DNA from: Thermoanaerobaculia bacterium | GTDB lineage: Bacteria; Acidobacteriota; Thermoanaerobaculia; Multivoradales; JAHEKO01 | Assembly: GCA_945787575.1 (NCBI GenBank) | Contig: CALZKB010000006.1 | Span: 1 to 59,346 of the forward strand | Direction: 5' to 3' | DNA: 59,346 nt | Shown: positions 57,711 through 59,346 of the stretch, one piece after another | How the letters are laid out: the number at the start of each line of letters is the position of its first letter | How positions within the stretch are numbered: position 1 is the first letter of the stretch | The notes under the pieces: generated by a model | What the model saw: the letters and a program-made list of their open reading frames with translations, nothing else | Told to the model about the DNA's origin: nothing | The model's database searches: none | Translations under genes and position numbers: made by a program

Positions 57711-59346
57711 GCGGTCACCAGCGGGTCCAGGGCCAGCGCCACCTTGCGGCCGAGGCCGCCGACATGAGGCTCGTCGAGCACGTCGTTGTGCCTTCCCGGG
57801 ATCCTCTCGATGTGGAGCTCGCCCTCGACGAGCGGCCGCCAGCCGAAGTCCTCCCCGAAACGCTCGTCATCCGTCCGGAACAGCCAGACGTCTCCATCGT
57901 AGGGGCGCGGGGTGTAGTCGCGCATGGCGCGAAAATGGCTCGTCGCTGCGGCACGGTAGACGAGCGGAAGGGTGCGCATGTCGAGCACGTCTTCGAGCTC
58001 TACCTGGCCGGTCTCCTGAGGCCGGGCAACGGTCCGCGATAGGCGCCGTGCCGTGCGTTGGCCAAAATCGCGGATCGAGTCGACGATCGCTCGCGGCTCC
58101 TTGGCGATCAGGTGCCGCGCGCGGCGTGCCCAGCGCGCCGGAGCATTGACCTGCTCCCCGACCGCGTGCGATTGCGGCACGCTGTCGATCAGGATCAAGG
58201 AGTCGACCCGCTGCCCGGCCGCCAGCAGCTGGCGAGCCATCTCGAAAGCGACACCGCCCCCGACACAGTAGCCGCCGAGCCGGTAGGGCCCGTGCGGGCG
58301 CTGCGTTCGGATCTCGCCGACGTAGTGCGCGGCCATCCTCTCGAGATCGGAGAACGGTTCCACCGGCGCCTGCAATCCAAAGAGAGGCATGTCCGGGTCG
58401 AGGTAGTTGGCGAGGTTGTAGAACCATCCGATCTCGCCTCCTAGACCGTGGACCATGTAGAGAGGGGGCAGGTATCCCCGGGCACGGATGCTGACCAGTG
58501 ACCGCCAGGAGCTCGCTGGGTCCTGGCTCTCGATTGCGCGAGCCAGCTCTCGGACGGTGGGTGTCCCGAAGATGGCGCCGAGGGGCAGGTCGATCCCGAA
58601 GTCCTGCCGCACCCGGGCGATCATCTGTGGAACGAGGAGCGAGTGACCTCCGAGATCGAAGAAGTTGTCGTCGACCCCGAACTCCCGAACCTCGATCAAG
58701 TCGTTCCAGATCCGCATCAGCTGCGACTCGGTGACGGTGGACGCCGCCTGCTCGGGCTCGTCGGCGGCCTGGGAACGGCGCCGCCGCTGACCGCTCGACG
58801 CCGGTCGGCGCAGTCGCGAGTCGGTGCGCAGATCGCCGGGAGCGGTCGAGAGCAGCTCTCCGACGGTCGACGGAGCTTGAACGATCACTCCTTCGACCAG
58901 AGATCCGAAGCGTTCGAGCAGCGCCTCCACCGCGCTGTCGGTGAAGAGACGGCCGTCGTAGTGGGCCCGGATAGATGCTCGGCCCCGGACCGCGGCTCCG
59001 GGGGTGATGGCGATCGTGAGCGGGTAGGCCGAGGTCACGTCGCCGCGCAGCCCGACGAGCTCGAGCGGACGATCCTCGCCAAGCGCCTCTTCCGAGGTTC
59101 GGCGGTCGTTGGCCCCGCTGCCTGGAAAGTTGGCGTAGGTGACGAGAGAGTCGAACGGCGGTCGACGCGGGGAGAGACCTCCCGCCTCCAGCAGGCGAGC
59201 GAGAGAACAGTGCTCGAAACCCTGAAGAGCCTCGCGCGCGGCGAAGGTCCGTTCGACCCAGTTCCGAAGACCCTGCCTCGGATCGACGTCGACCCGCAGA
59301 GGGAGAGCGTTGGCGAACATGCCGATCATCGATTCGATGCCGTCGA
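57707..59346 (-). CDS. non-ribosomal peptide synthetase, C-terminal part (C-PCP-TE), partial
   Basis: The 3' end of a large NRPS gene, cut by the window edge (the frame is open at 59346). First comes the end of a condensation-type domain (GMFANALPLRVDV, then FDSLVTYANFPG). A carrier domain follows, with the phosphopantetheine Ser in DNFFDLGGHSLLVPQM. Last is a type I thioesterase (VHGLGGEIGWFYNLA, nucleophile motif GGYCVGGGVAFEMA, His in IPGRHNDVL). The thioesterase nucleophile is Cys, not the more common Ser. No adenylation domain lies between C and PCP in the visible part. The product is unknown. Downstream GT1 and sulfatase-fold genes are probably tailoring enzymes. Confidence 0.92.
   Translation of the reverse strand, partial: DGIESMIGMFANALPLRVDVDPRQGLRNWVERTFAAREALQGFEHCSLARLLEAGGLSPRRPPFDSLVTYANFPGSGANDRRTSEEALGEDRPLELVGLRGDVTSAYPLTIAITPGAAVRGRASIRAHYDGRLFTDSAVEALLERFGSLVEGVIVQAPSTVGELLSTAPGDLRTDSRLRRPASSGQRRRRSQAADEPEQAASTVTESQLMRIWNDLIEVREFGVDDNFFDLGGHSLLVPQMIARVRQDFGIDLPLGAIFGTPTVRELARAIESQDPASSWRSLVSIRARGYLPPLYMVHGLGGEIGWFYNLANYLDPDMPLFGLQAPVEPFSDLERMAAHYVGEIRTQRPHGPYRLGGYCVGGGVAFEMARQLLAAGQRVDSLILIDSVPQSHAVGEQVNAPARWARRARHLIAKEPRAIVDSIRDFGQRTARRLSRTVARPQETGQVELEDVLDMRTLPLVYRAAATSHFRAMRDYTPRPYDGDVWLFRTDDERFGEDFGWRPLVEGELHIERIPGRHNDVLDEPHVGGLGRKVALALDPLVTA

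Noticed and set aside
1-59346. tRNA, rRNA, CRISPR arrays, integrases and insertion sequences.
   Set aside because: Reading the gaps by eye found no cloverleaf with a TTCGANTC arm, no direct-repeat spacer array and no transposase or integrase motif. Truncations here have no visible mobile element.

Overview
The window is GC-rich, densely coded DNA, most likely from an uncultured Acidobacteriota-like bacterium of the Thermoanaerobaculia/Holophagae type. This lineage is an inference. It rests on the GC content, the mix of secreted metallopeptidases, and three secreted proteins that share the C-terminal signature DGFESGDTSAWSTTVP. There is no rRNA or tRNA to confirm it.

Layout. (1) 0-14.2 kb: an APC amino-acid permease, a CocE/NonD lipoprotein hydrolase, and a seven-gene, largely coupled minus-strand operon. 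The operon runs, in transcription order, P5C dehydrogenase, class III aminotransferase, M20 deacylase, YfcC transporter, P1/DmpA aminopeptidase, unknown, M16 peptidase. A divergent IclR regulator faces it across two copies of a GGATCC-centred palindrome. The operon looks made for importing and breaking down N-acyl or peptide-bound amino acids of the ornithine/proline type. (2) 14.2-20.6 kb: a decayed stretch. Fragments of TetR, apolipoprotein N-acyltransferase, a large secreted protein, an MDR oxidoreductase and a GT39 glycosyltransferase abut without spacers, next to an endonuclease V homologue with a degenerate active site. (3) 19.4-29.5 kb: secreted proteins (VCBS repeat protein, multicopper oxidase, LVIVD/choice-of-anchor-B protein, M28 peptidase, FadL porin, pectin acetylesterase-like hydrolase), an orphan CheR, and a broken DUF2911 gene. 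(4) 29.6-37.3 kb: an orphan NuoE-NuoF fusion flavoprotein followed by two large caspase-fold proteins. The first joins a caspase to an alpha/beta hydrolase. The second joins a caspase to TPR-like and helix-hairpin-helix-like segments and to a papain-like domain that has lost its catalytic Cys and His. This pair is the best candidate in the window for an undescribed system. (5) 37.5-42.2 kb: nucleotidyltransferase remnants, a secreted unknown, a VWA protein, a VapBC module and a frameshifted secreted protein. (6) 42.3-53.3 kb: a group 1 [NiFe]-hydrogenase locus. hypF-hypC-hypD-hypE run forward and meet small subunit-large subunit-cytochrome b-protease-cytochrome c-hypA-hypB-nickel transporter running in reverse. 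hypB carries an internal deletion. (7) 53.5-59.3 kb: edge of a natural-product cluster, with a PPTase, a sulfatase-fold membrane enzyme, a GT1 glycosyltransferase and the C-PCP-TE end of an NRPS that runs off the window.

Several genes carry single frameshifts or junction truncations. Some may be assembly errors; others look like real decay. All start sites, families and residue positions were read by eye, without database searches.
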